From an uncultured Lachnospiraceae bacterium (GTDB lineage Bacteria > Bacillota > Clostridia > Lachnospirales > Lachnospiraceae), in contig CAJTMB010000011.1 of NCBI GenBank assembly GCA_910577105.1, forward strand, positions 19,231-83,230: a stretch of 64,000 bases of DNA, given 5' to 3'. Every line of letters begins with the position of its first letter. Positions within the stretch are counted from its first letter, which is position 1. Both the position numbers and the translations under genes were made by a program. The notes under the pieces were generated by a model that saw only the letters and a program-made list of their open reading frames with translations, was not told the origin of the DNA and did no database searches. Shown here in pieces: positions 25,261-33,687 of this stretch.

Positions 25261-26607
25261 TTATTCCATAGCCGCTCTTAACTTATCACTTGCTTCTTCT
25301 ACGGCTGCCTGCCATTCCGCAACTGTTTTGTCACCGCTTACAATACTGTTTACGGTACCGCACAGCGTATCCAGCATGTTAACGCCTTCTACCGGAGCTG
25401 TAGCTGCAAATCCGCCCATAACTGCGGTTGCGCCGTTATCATAGATGCTGTAGAACATCTTGTTATCGCCTTCCAGATAGTTGCTGACACCGACGATAGG
25501 CTGGATAGCTGTTGCTTTCGCAAAAATCTTTGCAGCTTCGTCAGAGTACATGTATGCAACAAACTCTTTTGCCAGTTCTTTATTCTCTGCCGCTGCCGGA
25601 ATCCACATCTGCTCAAACCAGCAGAAGGAACATCCTGCGCCGCCATCATTTACTGCCGGGATTGCCATAAAGCCCCATTCAAAACCATCAGCCCTGGGCG
25701 CATCCTTCATCTCTCCGGGCAGCCATGTGCCGTTCGGACAGAAGATTGCTTTGTTGTCAAGAATCAACTGCTGATTCTTTGTAAAGTTTTCATTGTTTGC
25801 ATTGGCAACCGTTGTGCCTTCCGTATACTCAGCCAGTTTTCCAATCAGGTTAAATACTTTGGAAGCGTCTTCGCTTTCCCAGATACCGTCTTCGTATGTC
25901 ATACATTTGTTAAAGAAATCCGAACCGCCTGCGGAAGATAATGTTGCATACGTAAATGCATCAAAGTAACCGGTGGTGGGATAGGTAAACAATGCGATGC
26001 CTTCTTCTTTTGCCTTATCGCCAAGCGCCCACATTTCTTCCCATGTAGTCGGCACATCCCAGCCTTTTTCCTTAAACAATCCTGCATTGTAGAACAATCC
26101 GCAGGGACTGTAGAACATAGGCGCGTAATAGGTCACGCCGTCGCCGTAAGGGTTTGTTGCCAATGTATCAAGGAATCCGGGTACAATTTTGTCTTTTACC
26201 TTTACATCTTCGCCGGGAACCGTCATTTCCAGAACATCCGTCAAAGGAAGAATTGCATGTTCCTTGGTCAGTGTTTCTGTCAGGGCCGCATCACGTCCTG
26301 TTGCCAGATGCACTACATCAGGATAATCTCCGGCTTTCATGCCCGGGCTGATAACATCTTCTATCTTTTTGTCCACTGTAAGTTCCACGGTAACTCCGGG
26401 ATGGGAAGCTTCAAATGCCTCCACCACTTCGTGCCACATATCCGCACCGTAACCGCCTTCAAATGCTGCTACTTTCAATACCTGTGAACCGTTAGCGGAG
26501 TCCCCGCCGTCACTGTCTGCCGGTTTGTTGTCATTTCCGCATCCTGCCAACAGGGTTGCCGTCATGGCCGATACGAGCAGCAAGGAAAAAACTTTCTTTG
26601 TTTTCAT
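25261..26607 (-). CDS. ABC sugar importer, extracellular solute-binding lipoprotein
   Basis: A 448-residue lipoprotein. The signal peptide ends in the lipobox L-A-G-C with the lipidated Cys at residue 23, followed by an Asp/Ser/Gly-rich linker. The mature part is a family 1 solute-binding protein with FEASHPGVTVELTVD, TYPTTGYFDAFTYATLSSAGG and WMPA-like late segments (FEQMWIPAAAENKELAKEF). It would capture the sugar outside and deliver it to the two permeases. It is the first gene of the operon, with AAGGAGGG before the ATG. Galacto/lacto-N-biose is the likely ligand from context. Confidence 0.93.
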   Translation of the reverse strand: MKTKKVFSLLLVSAMTATLLAGCGNDNKPADSDGGDSANGSQVLKVAAFEGGYGADMWHEVVEAFEASHPGVTVELTVDKKIEDVISPGMKAGDYPDVVHLATGRDAALTETLTKEHAILPLTDVLEMTVPGEDVKVKDKIVPGFLDTLATNPYGDGVTYYAPMFYSPCGLFYNAGLFKEKGWDVPTTWEEMWALGDKAKEEGIALFTYPTTGYFDAFTYATLSSAGGSDFFNKCMTYEDGIWESEDASKVFNLIGKLAEYTEGTTVANANNENFTKNQQLILDNKAIFCPNGTWLPGEMKDAPRADGFEWGFMAIPAVNDGGAGCSFCWFEQMWIPAAAENKELAKEFVAYMYSDEAAKIFAKATAIQPIVGVSNYLEGDNKMFYSIYDNGATAVMGGFAATAPVEGVNMLDTLCGTVNSIVSGDKTVAEWQAAVEEASDKLRAAME

Positions 26608-26677
26608 AATAAATACCCTCCTTAAATTGATTGTGAACAGTTATCGCAAATCAACTTTTACTACTTAATGTGACTTA

Positions 26678-26751
26678 AGTATATATAAAACATCGTTTCC
26701 AATCAATCCGATTGTTGCTACATATTTTATATATATTGCTTTTATTGTCAA
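26678..26751 (-). promoter_or_regulatory. Two candidate promoters of the sugar-uptake operon
   Basis: On the minus strand the nearer promoter is TTGATT (26701-26706) with TATACT (26678-26683), spacing 17. A second, TTGACA (26746-26751) with TAAAAT (26724-26729), spacing 16, lies just upstream. The nearer one has the better -10 box and gives a leader of about 65 bases. The surrounding DNA is very AT-rich. An AraC-type activator, encoded divergently, is the likely regulator. Confidence 0.6.
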
Positions 26752-26949
26752 TTTATTTATAATTTTGAAAAGTATAATCAAAATTGTATATATATTACAT
26801 ATATTTTATATATATTATATTCTTTTTGTGCAATTCAACATCAATACTGTTTTTTTTCATATTTTATTGCACTTTTTATCACTTATTTTTCTTTTTGTAT
26901 TTTTATTTTCCAATATTTTCTTTTTATATTTATGACTCATAAATACATA
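26752..26949. other. AT-rich intergenic region, no gene seen
   Basis: The region between the divergent sugar operon and the AraC gene (about 430 bases in total) contains only the promoters listed and runs of alternating T/A such as TATATAT. It probably holds the AraC operator sites, but I could not identify a clear repeated half-site. No DnaA-box cluster or coding frame is supported. Confidence 0.5.
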
Positions 26950-26979
26950 TTGAACAAAATATATAAATTATGTTATAAT
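26950..26979 (+). promoter_or_regulatory. Promoter of the first AraC-family gene
   Basis: TTGAAC (26950-26955) and TATAAT (26974-26979) are spaced by 18 bases, 60 bases upstream of the ATG. Ribosome site AGAAAGGAAGG follows in the leader. Confidence 0.7.
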
Positions 26980-27039
26980 AATTTTGCGAAAACGGAAGCA
27001 GCAGGCAATACCTGACAGCAGGAGAAAGGAAGGAATTGA

Positions 27040-27933
27040 ATGGGAAACACAAGACACCGCATTGAAAACAGTACAGTATCTTCTTTCGAAAGTTCCAGAC
27101 TTTTATATATTTCAACTTCAAAATACGAAGGTGACTGGCAGAGCATCCTGCATTCCCACCCTTTCAGCGAACTATTTTATGTTGTAAACGGCAGCGGCTC
27201 CTTTGTGGCGGAAAAAACAGAATTTCCCGTAAGCAAAAATGACATGGTGATTATCAATCCCCATGTCCAGCACACGGAAAAATCACTGCACACCACTCCC
27301 CTTGAATACATCGTATTGGGAATTGACGGCCTTTTTTTCTCTTTTGAAAATATTATTTCCGCCAAAGAGGGGATTTCCGTACAGACCTCCATGGGTGCAG
27401 TATATAAATATAATATGCAGAGTTCAAACGTTTACGCCTACCTGAATATCATGCTGGAGGAAATCTCCCAGAAGCAGGAAAATTTTGAAGCAGTCTGCCA
27501 GAATCTTTTGGAAGTGCTATTGACCTGCATGCTTCGGAATAATAACCTTTCTATCGTGCAAAGCAGTAATACCCTTGCAAACAGAGAATGCGCCCAGATA
27601 AAAAACTATCTGGACGCAAACTATTCGGAAAATATCTCCCTGGATACTCTGGCTTCCCTTACCCATATGAACAAATTTTACATGGCACATGCCTTTACCA
27701 AGTATACGGGGCTTTCCCCCATAAACTATCTACTCCAGAAAAGGATTCAGGAGGGAAAATCCCTCCTGGAATCCACCAGTTTCTCTATTGCCCAGATTTC
27801 CGCCATGCTGGGATTTTCCTCCCAGTCCTACTTTTCCCAGGCTTTTAAAAAAGCCACCGGGAAAACTCCCATTTCACACAGAAATGAATTTCGGGGAAAG
27901 GACAAAAACCATTCTTCCTCAGTCAATCTTTAA
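27040..27933 (+). CDS. AraC-family transcriptional regulator
   Basis: A 297-residue regulator. The N-terminal cupin-like sensor (about 20-130) has SILHSHPFSELFYVVNGSG, and KNDMVIINPHVQHTE. The C-terminal double helix-turn-helix (about 190-290) includes ISLDTLASLTHMNKFYMAHAFTKYTGLSPINYL, shortened here to its pattern, and then SIAQISAMLGFSSQSYFSQAFKKATG. It is transcribed away from the galacto/lacto-N-biose operon and is its most likely activator. Its 3' end overlaps the convergent GH3 gene by 15 bases. Confidence 0.92.
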   Translation: MGNTRHRIENSTVSSFESSRLLYISTSKYEGDWQSILHSHPFSELFYVVNGSGSFVAEKTEFPVSKNDMVIINPHVQHTEKSLHTTPLEYIVLGIDGLFFSFENIISAKEGISVQTSMGAVYKYNMQSSNVYAYLNIMLEEISQKQENFEAVCQNLLEVLLTCMLRNNNLSIVQSSNTLANRECAQIKNYLDANYSENISLDTLASLTHMNKFYMAHAFTKYTGLSPINYLLQKRIQEGKSLLESTSFSIAQISAMLGFSSQSYFSQAFKKATGKTPISHRNEFRGKDKNHSSSVNL

Positions 27934-30336
27934 TATCAAATCCAGCACACGTTTTGCACATCTTTCCAAATCCGTGCGGGAAAGTGCGCCTTTTTCCATG
28001 GCTTCCTGGACACGGTCCGTAAAACCGCATGCCATTTTCACATCGTTGCCGGCCTTGATTTCTTTGTAATGCTCACCTCTGGTCCACCAGTCGGAGGTTA
28101 CCATGCCTTTAAATCCCCATTCCCCGCGCAGGATGTCTTCCAGCAGGTCATGGTTTTCAGATGCACGGTGTCCGTTGATGACATTGTATGCAGACATGAT
28201 GACCCATGGGTCTGCTTCCTTTACAATGATTTCAAATCCCTTCAGATAGATTTCCCTGAGCGCACGTTCCGAAACCCTGGAATCACTGTGCTTACGGTTG
28301 GTTTCTTTATTGTTGCAGGCAAAATGTTTTACCGCCGCGCCGATATGCTGGGACTGGATTCCTCTTACCATTGCAGCCCCCATCTTACCGGTAAGATATG
28401 GGTCTTCCGAATAGTATTCAAAGTTTCGTCCGCAGAGCGGGTTCCTGTGGATATTCACCGCCGGAGTCAGCCATACCGCTATATTATTCTCTTTTACTTC
28501 CTCCGCGCCTGCTTTTCCGACCTTTTCAATCAGCCCGGTATTCCAAGTGGAAGCCAGCAGTGTAGCGCAGGGCCATGCCGTGGTGCAGACGCCGCACTCC
28601 GCGCCGATTCTCAAGCCCGCAGGACCGTCCGCCGTCATGATATTGGGAACGCCGTACTCAGGCAGATTTCCGTAGCCAAAGGTATTGGCAACCGAGGTAT
28701 TGGGCTGCCCGCCCAACAGGTTAATCAGGTTTTCATCACTCAGCTGGGCGATAAATTCGTCCATCGTCATCCTGCCTTCCGCCACCTCTATAAACGGTCT
28801 TGCGCCTTCGGCATAGGGCTTCATCATCAAATAGATGTCGCGCTTTCTTACAGCCGGAATCAAAGCTTCCTCCGTACCGCCCTCCATCTTCACCAAAACA
28901 CATTCATTGGGGTCATTGGGCTTGGACGTGGGCAGCTCTTCCATGCTTCCGTCGGAAAGCATACGCTCTTTTAAGCTTGTGGGCGCCGCCTTTGCGCTGA
29001 GCTGCTCCACTACTTCATCCCCGGCAAGCGTAATTGCAAACTCCAGCTTTTGGGTTTCCCTCACCGAATTTCCCACATAAAATTCATAAACGCCCTTCTC
29101 CAGCACATAAGCGGACTTTGCAATCTTTCCCAGGTCATCATAAGACGCCATGGCGCTTTGTGCAAACTCCAATGCCACCGTCTGGCTTTCCCCGGGCAGA
29201 AGGCTCCTTGTTTTGGCAAATGCCGCAAGCTGCCTTGCAGGCTTTTTCAAAACTCCCTGGGGTGCGCCGTAATATACCTGCACCACCTCTTTGCCTTCCA
29301 TGTCTCCGATATTGGTGACTTTCACAAGCATTTTTACTGTACCGTCTTCCATCCATGCCTTTTCGGTTATAATGGAAAACCGTGTGTAGGACAACCCGTA
29401 TCCAAAGGGATAGCATACCTTTGCCGCTGCGCCGGGTATCGTTTCAAAATAACGGTAACCTACATAAATATCTTCCGTGTAATCCACATAGTGGGGAGAT
29501 TCATGGAAACGCTCCGTGGACGGATAATCCTCCACGCGCGCTGCAAAGGTATCCGGCAACTTACCGGACGGCGTTTTCTTTCCGCAGAGAATTTCCGCTG
29601 CCGCCAGTCCGCCCTCCATACCGCCCTGCCATGCAATAAGTACGGAAGAAAGCTTATCGTCCTCCTTCACCCATGAGGTGTCAATGATGCCGCCGATGTT
29701 CAATACCACAATAATCTTATCGAAACTTTTCTCCACTTTGGCAAGCATGGCTTTCTCAGCCCCGGTCAGGTAGAAATCGCCGTCCTCAAATATTTTCCCT
29801 GCAATCTGGGGCATACTGGTTTCCGTTTCCCACGGATTGTACTCCCCGTTGTATTCCACGCTGGAGCGGTCCCAACCCTCTCCCGAAAAACGGCTGATTG
29901 CCACAATGGCCGTGTCCGTAAAGGCCCTTGCGCCGTTCACCAGTTCATCTGCCAGTTCCGGCTCCACAGTCATGCCGGGGGCAGCGCCGTTTTCATACTG
30001 TGCCTTTACCTCGCTGCGGTAAAAATCGGAAAGCGGCTCATAAAGGGAAACCTTATCCTCCTGCATCTTTAACCCGTCGTAAAGATTGTGCACATAGGCA
30101 ACCGTCACGTCGCCGCTTCCGCCGCCGCCCTTTACATAGTCAAAGCTTCCCTTGCCGAAAAGCGCAACCCTGCTGCCTGCGCAAAGGGGCAGCAGACGCT
30201 TTTCATTTTTCAACAGTACCATACCCTCGCACGCCGCTTCCTTGGAAAGTGCAATATGCTCCTTTGATGCCGTCACATAACCGCTTTCTTTTAACGGCCT
30301 GTTCGGCTGAAACAAAACCCTCGTCCATTTCTTCAT
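27919..30336 (-). CDS. Family 3 glycoside hydrolase with permuted domain order
   Basis: An 805-residue cytoplasmic protein (no signal peptide), probably a beta-glucosidase. Unlike most GH3 enzymes the alpha/beta sandwich (EGMVLLKNEKRLLPL, KGGGGSGDV, FGYGLSYT) and the fibronectin-III-like domain come first, and the TIM barrel comes last. The barrel has NIMTADGPAGLR, GRNFEYYSEDP, KHFACNNKETNR and the nucleophile Asp in GMVTSDWW. This permuted order is known from some rumen Butyrivibrio and Ruminococcus enzymes. The ATG at 30336 has GGAGGG. It lies between two AraC genes, either of which may control it. Confidence 0.9.
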   Translation of the reverse strand: MKKWTRVLFQPNRPLKESGYVTASKEHIALSKEAACEGMVLLKNEKRLLPLCAGSRVALFGKGSFDYVKGGGGSGDVTVAYVHNLYDGLKMQEDKVSLYEPLSDFYRSEVKAQYENGAAPGMTVEPELADELVNGARAFTDTAIVAISRFSGEGWDRSSVEYNGEYNPWETETSMPQIAGKIFEDGDFYLTGAEKAMLAKVEKSFDKIIVVLNIGGIIDTSWVKEDDKLSSVLIAWQGGMEGGLAAAEILCGKKTPSGKLPDTFAARVEDYPSTERFHESPHYVDYTEDIYVGYRYFETIPGAAAKVCYPFGYGLSYTRFSIITEKAWMEDGTVKMLVKVTNIGDMEGKEVVQVYYGAPQGVLKKPARQLAAFAKTRSLLPGESQTVALEFAQSAMASYDDLGKIAKSAYVLEKGVYEFYVGNSVRETQKLEFAITLAGDEVVEQLSAKAAPTSLKERMLSDGSMEELPTSKPNDPNECVLVKMEGGTEEALIPAVRKRDIYLMMKPYAEGARPFIEVAEGRMTMDEFIAQLSDENLINLLGGQPNTSVANTFGYGNLPEYGVPNIMTADGPAGLRIGAECGVCTTAWPCATLLASTWNTGLIEKVGKAGAEEVKENNIAVWLTPAVNIHRNPLCGRNFEYYSEDPYLTGKMGAAMVRGIQSQHIGAAVKHFACNNKETNRKHSDSRVSERALREIYLKGFEIIVKEADPWVIMSAYNVINGHRASENHDLLEDILRGEWGFKGMVTSDWWTRGEHYKEIKAGNDVKMACGFTDRVQEAMEKGALSRTDLERCAKRVLDLILKID

Positions 30337-30401
30337 GATGTAACCCTCCAATCTGTATTCCACTTATTCTGATTTCATGGGTGATTGCGTAAGGGGTTGT
30401 C

Positions 30402-30439
30402 ATTGTGTACACTGCGTATTCCAACGCAGCGTACACAAT
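30402..30439. promoter_or_regulatory. Inverted repeat upstream of the GH3 gene
   Basis: ATTGTGTAC-A-CTGCGT pairs with ACGCAG-C-GTACACAAT across a 6-base loop (30402-30439). It lies 66 bases before the GH3 start, inside its leader, with a possible but weak promoter upstream (TAGCAT and TATAAT, spacing 17, at 30493-30521, minus strand). It may be an operator or a leader hairpin. Confidence 0.5.
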
Positions 30440-30552
30440 TCGAAGCCGTCTGATTCAGTTTCGCAATCTCCACACTGAAGCTTTATGTTTCTATTATACC
30501 TGCTTCTTCATTTACATGCTATACTTATTCTTGCTACAAATATAGGTTAATC

Positions 30553-30581
30553 TTGACATTTGAGTCTTTCAACTATATATT
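30553..30581 (+). promoter_or_regulatory. Promoter of the second AraC-family gene
   Basis: TTGACA (30553-30558) and TATATT (30576-30581) are spaced by 17 bases on the plus strand. The predicted leader would be nearly 300 bases long and would contain the whole hairpin element at 30637-30854. Confidence 0.65.
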
Positions 30582-30636
30582 TATCTTAATATTATAGGAA
30601 TATATTGATTTTATTGCGATTAACTACACGTAATGG

Positions 30637-30854
30637 CATTTTGCATGTCGGCGGCGGCAGGGGAAGGGACGGGGACGGGACCGGCAGGCGCATTTGTTCC
30701 ATAAAGGCGGCCTGTAAAAACACCGGTACTTGGAGGTTGTCTTTTAACCTCCTATGTACCGCTGTGTTTTTACCGGAGTGAGAACGTCCGCCTGTTGGAA
30801 CAAATGCGCCTGCCGGTCCCGTCCCTTCCCCTGCCGCCGCCGACATGCAAAATG
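30637..30854 (+). repeat. Long intergenic hairpin element, copy B
   Basis: The left arm 30637-30700 and right arm 30797-30854 are complementary over all 58 bases of the right arm, with a single 6-base tandem insertion (GGGGAC) in the left. The inner core matches copy A (19644-19823, opposite orientation in the window). The outer arms, very GC-rich here, share no sequence with A. In the inner stem AGGCGG (30705-30710) pairs with CCGCCT (30788-30793), whereas A has AGGACC with GGTCCT, a compensatory change. The central loop is itself a 7-bp hairpin, GGAGGTT/AACCTCC. It lies in the leader of the second AraC gene. Confidence 0.88.
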
Positions 30855-30883
30855 TCCCCATGCCACACCTTTGGAGGTTTCCC

Positions 30884-31750
30884 ATGAGTCTTTCCCATGA
30901 AACGATAAGAGATGACAAGCTGACCCAGCTCTATTTTTCTGTAGTAGACGCGTTCAACGCATTGCTGCCTGCGCACTGGCACAGCCATCTTGAGATGATT
31001 TGTCTGGTGGATGGACAAATGACGGCGTATATCAACGAAACATCTTATGAGTTATATCCGGGAGATATCCTGATTGTCAACCCCAAGGACATTCACTATA
31101 CCCATGCACATGGGGACTGCCGGTATTATCTGCTGCAAATTCCGCCCGCGCATTTGGAACGCATCAATTCGGAATGGAATATGCTGCACTTTTCCGAGTT
31201 TATTCCCTATGCATCCGAAGAAGATACTTTAAGCTGCCGGTTAACAGCTATTATGAAAGAAGTTTTGCGGCTGCATGTGCAAAAGGAAAAAGGGCATCAT
31301 CTTTTGCTTTTGATACAGCTGTACCAGCTTCTTTATCTTCTGTACACGGAGGATGCCACGATTTTAAGCGAGCAGAGCAAAAGCCGCACGGAGCGGGACT
31401 TTTTACGGATGGAACAGAGTATGCGGTATGTGAAGGAGCATTTTCGGGAGCAGATTACGCTTGCCGGAGCAGCCGGGCACCTGTCCCTTACTCCGGAATA
31501 TTTTTGCCGGCTGTTTAAGAAGTATACCGGTCAGACGTTTTTTACTTATGTGGCACAAATTAGGCTTTTGCAGTTTTATCAGGACTTGCTGCAGACGGAT
31601 GAGAGCATCACGTTTCTGCTTGAAAAAAACGGCATCACCAACTACAGACAGTTTATGCGCATGTTTAAAGAAGCCTATGGGACAACGCCCCACAGGCTTC
31701 GTAAGCAGACTCATTCCGGACGGAAAGAATCCTTTTCCACCACCTCATAA
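30884..31750 (+). CDS. AraC-family transcriptional regulator
   Basis: A 288-residue regulator. The ATG at 30884 is chosen because GGAGG lies six bases upstream; an earlier in-frame ATG at 30845 falls inside the hairpin element. The cupin-like N-terminal part has AHWHSHLEMICLVDGQMTAYI and LYPGDILIVNPKDIHYTH. The C-terminal HTH region has ITLAGAAGHLSLTPEYFCRLFKKYTGQTF, given here as its start and end, then a degenerate second HTH. It is divergent from the GH3 gene and convergent, with a 40-base overlap, with the GH1-HD operon. It probably controls one or both glucosidases. Confidence 0.9.
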   Translation: MSLSHETIRDDKLTQLYFSVVDAFNALLPAHWHSHLEMICLVDGQMTAYINETSYELYPGDILIVNPKDIHYTHAHGDCRYYLLQIPPAHLERINSEWNMLHFSEFIPYASEEDTLSCRLTAIMKEVLRLHVQKEKGHHLLLLIQLYQLLYLLYTEDATILSEQSKSRTERDFLRMEQSMRYVKEHFREQITLAGAAGHLSLTPEYFCRLFKKYTGQTFFTYVAQIRLLQFYQDLLQTDESITFLLEKNGITNYRQFMRMFKEAYGTTPHRLRKQTHSGRKESFSTTS

Positions 31751-32304
31751 ATGTTTCTGCCCGTCTTTTCTTCAAAATATTCTTTTAATCCGAGGTTGCT
31801 GTCCCATTTTTCCTGCGGATAAGAACCATATCTGCGTTTTACATCTTCCATCCGCTCTTCTATGTCCAGCACGCCCTCTGCGCCTGCCAGCGAATCGCAT
31901 AGCTGAATCAGCCTGTCATAATCGTCCATGATGGCTGTCTTTAATGTATTCTGAATCATGTTCAGTTCTTCTTCGGTGGTATCAAACTTACCGATATACT
32001 CATCGACTGACTGGTTATTGAAGGAATGGGTCAGGCAGATTTGCGCCGCCTCATCAAAGCCAAGCGACATCATATAGGAATAGCCGTCCGATACATGTCC
32101 CAGATGCCTTGCCCCGAATTTTCTTCCGATATCATGCAACAGTCCGAGTATGTATGCCTTGTCCGCATCCATACCCGGACATTCACGGGCAATCTTCTCT
32201 GCACAGTGGGCTGCTGTGCGGCTGTGGTTTCCCCAAGGTCCCGGATTACACGTTTCCGCTTCCCTCAGCAGTTCTTCTGCCTGTGCTCTTGATGGCAGCA
32301 TCAT
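31711..32304 (-). CDS. HD-domain hydrolase
   Basis: A 197-residue cytoplasmic protein of the HD phosphohydrolase superfamily. Metal-binding residues are visible in NHSRTAAHCAEKIA, LGLLHDIGRKFG and, later, DDYDRLIQLCDSLAG. Substrates in the family are usually nucleotides or phosphate monoesters; this one cannot be specified. The start overlaps the stop of the GH1 gene by ATGA, so it is the last gene of that operon. Its final 40 bases overlap the end of the convergent AraC gene. Confidence 0.82.
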   Translation of the reverse strand: MMLPSRAQAEELLREAETCNPGPWGNHSRTAAHCAEKIARECPGMDADKAYILGLLHDIGRKFGARHLGHVSDGYSYMMSLGFDEAAQICLTHSFNNQSVDEYIGKFDTTEEELNMIQNTLKTAIMDDYDRLIQLCDSLAGAEGVLDIEERMEDVKRRYGSYPQEKWDSNLGLKEYFEEKTGRNIYEVVEKDSFRPE

Positions 32305-33668
32305 GATTCTCCTTTCAGGTTCTCCCCGTTCGTAGAAATGACATCCCGATACCAGTACGCGGAATCTTTTAAGATTCTTTGCTGTGTCCGGTAATCCACA
32401 TAGACAAGGCCAAACCGCATGTCATAGCCCAGCGCCCATTCAAAATTGTCCATAAAAGACCAGTGAATATAACCCATCACCGGTATCCCTTCTTCTGCTG
32501 CCCTTTTCAATCCTCTCAGATAACGATGCGTATAGTCTATCCTGTTCGGGTCATGCACACAGCCGTCCAAGGATACCAGGTCATAACCTGCCATCCCGTT
32601 TTCCGTAACCAGTATCGGTTTTTTGTATCTTTCATAATAAAATCTGGCAGCCCAATACAGCACATCCGGCGTTATATTCCACCCTGTTGCGGTTTTGGGA
32701 CTTCCCTGATAGGAGTAACGGTCATACGCGTAAGGATTGCGCGGGAAAGGATTGCCGCCGCCTGCATAGCAGTTAAATCCGAAGAAGTCCAAAGGTTGTG
32801 TTATGGATGCCCATTCTTCTTCTGTAAACTGCGGAATGTTTTCCCCAAAGGCTTCTTTATTTTCCTGCGAAAATTCCCCTAAAAAGACTGCATCCATCCA
32901 CCAGCTTATACCTCCTCCGATACCGCCCTTATTGGCTTCAAAGCTCATTCTTCTTGCTTCTTCTATTTCTTCCTCTGTTTCTGATTTGGGAATGACGCAA
33001 CCCGACGACGGCGCCATGCCGATTTGGACATCCCCCGGCCCCTCAGAGCGTAAAACCGCCACGGCACGTCCATGTGCCAGCAGGACATTGCGCGTTATGG
33101 CAGAAATCACAGACGGCTCATTCTTTTCAAATGGGGCATGGATACCTTCACGGTAGCCCAATCCGACAAAGACCTGCGGCTCGTTAAAGGTAATGTAATA
33201 CCTGACTTTCCCCCTAAACATATCTGCCACGGCCTTTGTATATTCTTCAAACCATTCCACGCTGTCAGGGTTCTTCCACCCTCCCCGTTCGTAGAGCGCA
33301 TAAGGCAGGTCCCAATGGTATAAGGTCACTACCGGTTCAATTCCCGCATCAAGAAGCAGCTCAACAAGTTCCTGATAAAACCGGACTCCTTTCTCATTGA
33401 TACGCCCGATTCCTTCCGGGAGTATGCGGGACCAGCTTACGGAAAAACGGTAGCATGTAAGCCCTATTTCTTTCATCAGCGCCACATCTTCTTTGTATAA
33501 ATGGTAGTGGTCACATGCCGTGTCCCCGTTTTCTCCCCATGCCGCATGTCCCGCTTCCTTTGTCAGGCTGTCCCATATGCTCGTCCCACGTCCGTCTTCC
33601 TGATGCGCTCCTTCTATCTGATATGCAGCCGTGGCTGCTCCCCACAAAAAATCTTTCCGGAAACCCAT
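32301..33668 (-). CDS. Family 1 glycoside hydrolase (beta-glucosidase)
   Basis: A 455-residue cytoplasmic GH1 enzyme. It opens with the family signature FLWGAATAAYQIEGA, has the acid/base Glu in TFNEPQVFVG and the nucleophile Glu in ILVTENGMAG, and ends with MGYIHWSFMDNFEWALGY. The ATG at 33668 has GGGAGGTG; the open frame extends 15 codons upstream without support. The GH1 family includes phospho-beta-glucosidases, but no PTS genes are nearby and uptake here is by ABC, so a plain beta-glucosidase is more likely. It follows the alpha/beta hydrolase by 20 bases. Confidence 0.92.
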   Translation of the reverse strand: MGFRKDFLWGAATAAYQIEGAHQEDGRGTSIWDSLTKEAGHAAWGENGDTACDHYHLYKEDVALMKEIGLTCYRFSVSWSRILPEGIGRINEKGVRFYQELVELLLDAGIEPVVTLYHWDLPYALYERGGWKNPDSVEWFEEYTKAVADMFRGKVRYYITFNEPQVFVGLGYREGIHAPFEKNEPSVISAITRNVLLAHGRAVAVLRSEGPGDVQIGMAPSSGCVIPKSETEEEIEEARRMSFEANKGGIGGGISWWMDAVFLGEFSQENKEAFGENIPQFTEEEWASITQPLDFFGFNCYAGGGNPFPRNPYAYDRYSYQGSPKTATGWNITPDVLYWAARFYYERYKKPILVTENGMAGYDLVSLDGCVHDPNRIDYTHRYLRGLKRAAEEGIPVMGYIHWSFMDNFEWALGYDMRFGLVYVDYRTQQRILKDSAYWYRDVISTNGENLKGES

Positions 33669-33687
33669 ACAACACCTCCCATATGTT

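Noticed and set aside
26752..26949. AT-rich region as replication origin or att site
   Set aside because: No DnaA-box cluster, no origin genes, and no duplicated site. It is better explained as a divergent promoter region.
30845..30883. Earlier start for the second AraC regulator
   Set aside because: This ATG is part of the hairpin element, has no ribosome site and would add 13 residues not seen in the family.
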